A stretch of 64,000 nt of DNA. Origin: Haemophilus influenzae. Its GTDB lineage: Bacteria; Pseudomonadota; Gammaproteobacteria; Enterobacterales; Pasteurellaceae. Where the stretch lies: NCBI GenBank assembly GCA_923172585.1, contig OV298644.1, positions 451,427 through 515,426 of the forward strand, written 5' to 3'. The notes beneath the pieces are model-generated. The model saw nothing but the letters and a program-made list of their open reading frames with translations. It made no database searches and had not been told where the DNA came from. Of this stretch, positions 63,190 through 64,000 are shown in pieces. Each line of letters starts with the position of its first letter. Within the stretch, counting starts at the first letter, position 1. Made by a program: the position numbers and the translations under genes.

Positions 63190-64000
63190 ATGTCAGACAA
63201 TATTTATTCCGTCTCTCAACTAAATTCTGCCGCACGTCAGATGTTGGAGGGGCATTTTTCCCAAATTTGGCTAACGGGGGAAATTTCCAATTTTACCCAA
63301 CCTGTATCTGGACATTGGTATTTAACGCTGAAAGATGAAAATGCACAGGTGCGTTGTGCAATGTTTCGTATGAAAAATTTGCGTGTAGCTTTTCGTCCAC
63401 AAAATGGAATGCAAGTGCTTGTGCGTGCCAATGTGAGTTTATATGAGCCTCGCGGCGATTATCAGCTTATTATTGATTCGATGCACCCAGCTGGCGAGGG
63501 ATTATTGCAACAGCAATTTGAAGCGTTAAAAATGAAATTGGCTGCGGAAGGATTGTTTGCTCAAAATCTTAAGAAAAATCTACCGCACTTTAGTAAAGCA
63601 GTGGGGATTATTACGTCTTCTACAGGTGCGGCATTACAGGATATTTTGCATATTTTGGCACGCCGTGATCCAAGTTTAAAAGTTGTTATTTATCCCACTG
63701 CAGTTCAAGGCAAAGAGGCGACTGCAGAAATTGTGCAAATGATTGAACTTGCTAATGTGCGACAAGAAGTGGATGTATTAATTGTGGGTCGTGGTGGTGG
63801 TTCATTAGAAGATCTTTGGTGTTTTAATGAAGAAGAAGTGGCTCGTGCGATTTTTCGTTCAACCTTACCCATTATCAGTGCGGTGGGACACGAAACAGAT
63901 GTGACGATTGCCGATTTCGTTGCAGATCTTCGTGCGCCAACCCCCTCTGCTGCGGCTGAGTTAGTTAGTCGTAATCAAGATGAATTATTGCAACAACTTC
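63190..64000 (+). CDS. xseA: Exodeoxyribonuclease VII large subunit, N-terminal part
   Basis: The frame is open from ATG 63190 to the window end (270 residues). It starts with an OB fold ([40 protein letters not shown]) and goes into the catalytic domain ([41 protein letters not shown]). Exo VII degrades single-stranded DNA. It follows roxA by one base. Confidence 0.95.
   Translation, partial: MSDNIYSVSQLNSAARQMLEGHFSQIWLTGEISNFTQPVSGHWYLTLKDENAQVRCAMFRMKNLRVAFRPQNGMQVLVRANVSLYEPRGDYQLIIDSMHPAGEGLLQQQFEALKMKLAAEGLFAQNLKKNLPHFSKAVGIITSSTGAALQDILHILARRDPSLKVVIYPTAVQGKEATAEIVQMIELANVRQEVDVLIVGRGGGSLEDLWCFNEEEVARAIFRSTLPIISAVGHETDVTIADFVADLRAPTPSAAAELVSRNQDELLQQL

Overview
The window is a chromosomal segment of Haemophilus influenzae or a very close relative in the Pasteurellaceae. 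The evidence is AT-rich DNA, about 59 exact copies (counted by eye) of the Haemophilus DNA uptake sequence core AAGTGCGGT/ACCGCACTT, a tetranucleotide tract at a lic3A-like locus, and a gene order that matches my recollection of roughly HI0328-HI0397 in strain Rd. Almost everything is core genome. I found no defence island, prophage, insertion sequence or CRISPR array.

Layout: (1) 1-14.4 kb: end of an unidentified gene, tRNA-Ser, divergent efp/epmB (EF-P and the aminomutase that supplies its beta-lysine), oapA-oapB-recO-rlmD, relA-dgkA-mog-glnB-perM, priA facing trmB-yggL. (2) 14.4-20.8 kb: the napFDAGHBC periplasmic nitrate reductase operon behind an FNR-like site. (3) 20.8-25.2 kb: adk, ampG, galE and a decayed lic3A sialyltransferase locus with 18 TTGA units. 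(4) 25.3-28.7 kb: a TPP riboswitch and the thiZ-thiX-thiY-tenA thiamine-precursor salvage operon. (5) 28.7-33.2 kb: a four-gene Mn/Fe-type ABC importer behind a Fur-like box, then pbpG. (6) 33.3-39.3 kb: a competence-type CRP-S site, rlmN, pilF, rodZ, ispG, hisS, yfgM. (7) 39.3-46.4 kb: the isc iron-sulfur operon (iscR-S-U-A, hscB, a DUF2625 gene, hscA, fdx, iscX) with a strong IscR box, then trmJ. (8) 46.5-51.3 kb: two tRNA-Lys genes and ybgC-tolQ-tolR-tolA-tolB-pal. (9) 51.6-64 kb: yoaA, tsaB, slp, fadD, rnd, an OafA-type acyltransferase, ychF, pth, an RnfH-family gene, roxA and the start of xseA.

The most striking feature is the number of broken conserved genes. epmB, both metal-transporter permeases, hscA (twice) and iscU each look one base short in an A/T or G/C homopolymer, and oapA and tolA carry several small indels. 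That pattern fits homopolymer sequencing error better than biology. Three lesions are different in kind: tolR has an in-frame TGA by substitution, tenA has a 5-bp tandem duplication near its end, and lic3A has stops in all three frames after its repeat tract.

Nothing here convinces me of a new system. The best leads are the DUF2625 gene inside the isc operon, the stranded lic3A repeat tract in a 4.8-kb stretch without uptake sequences, and the uptake-sequence hairpins placed between genes of operons (iscU/iscA, tolQ/tolR, napA/napG).
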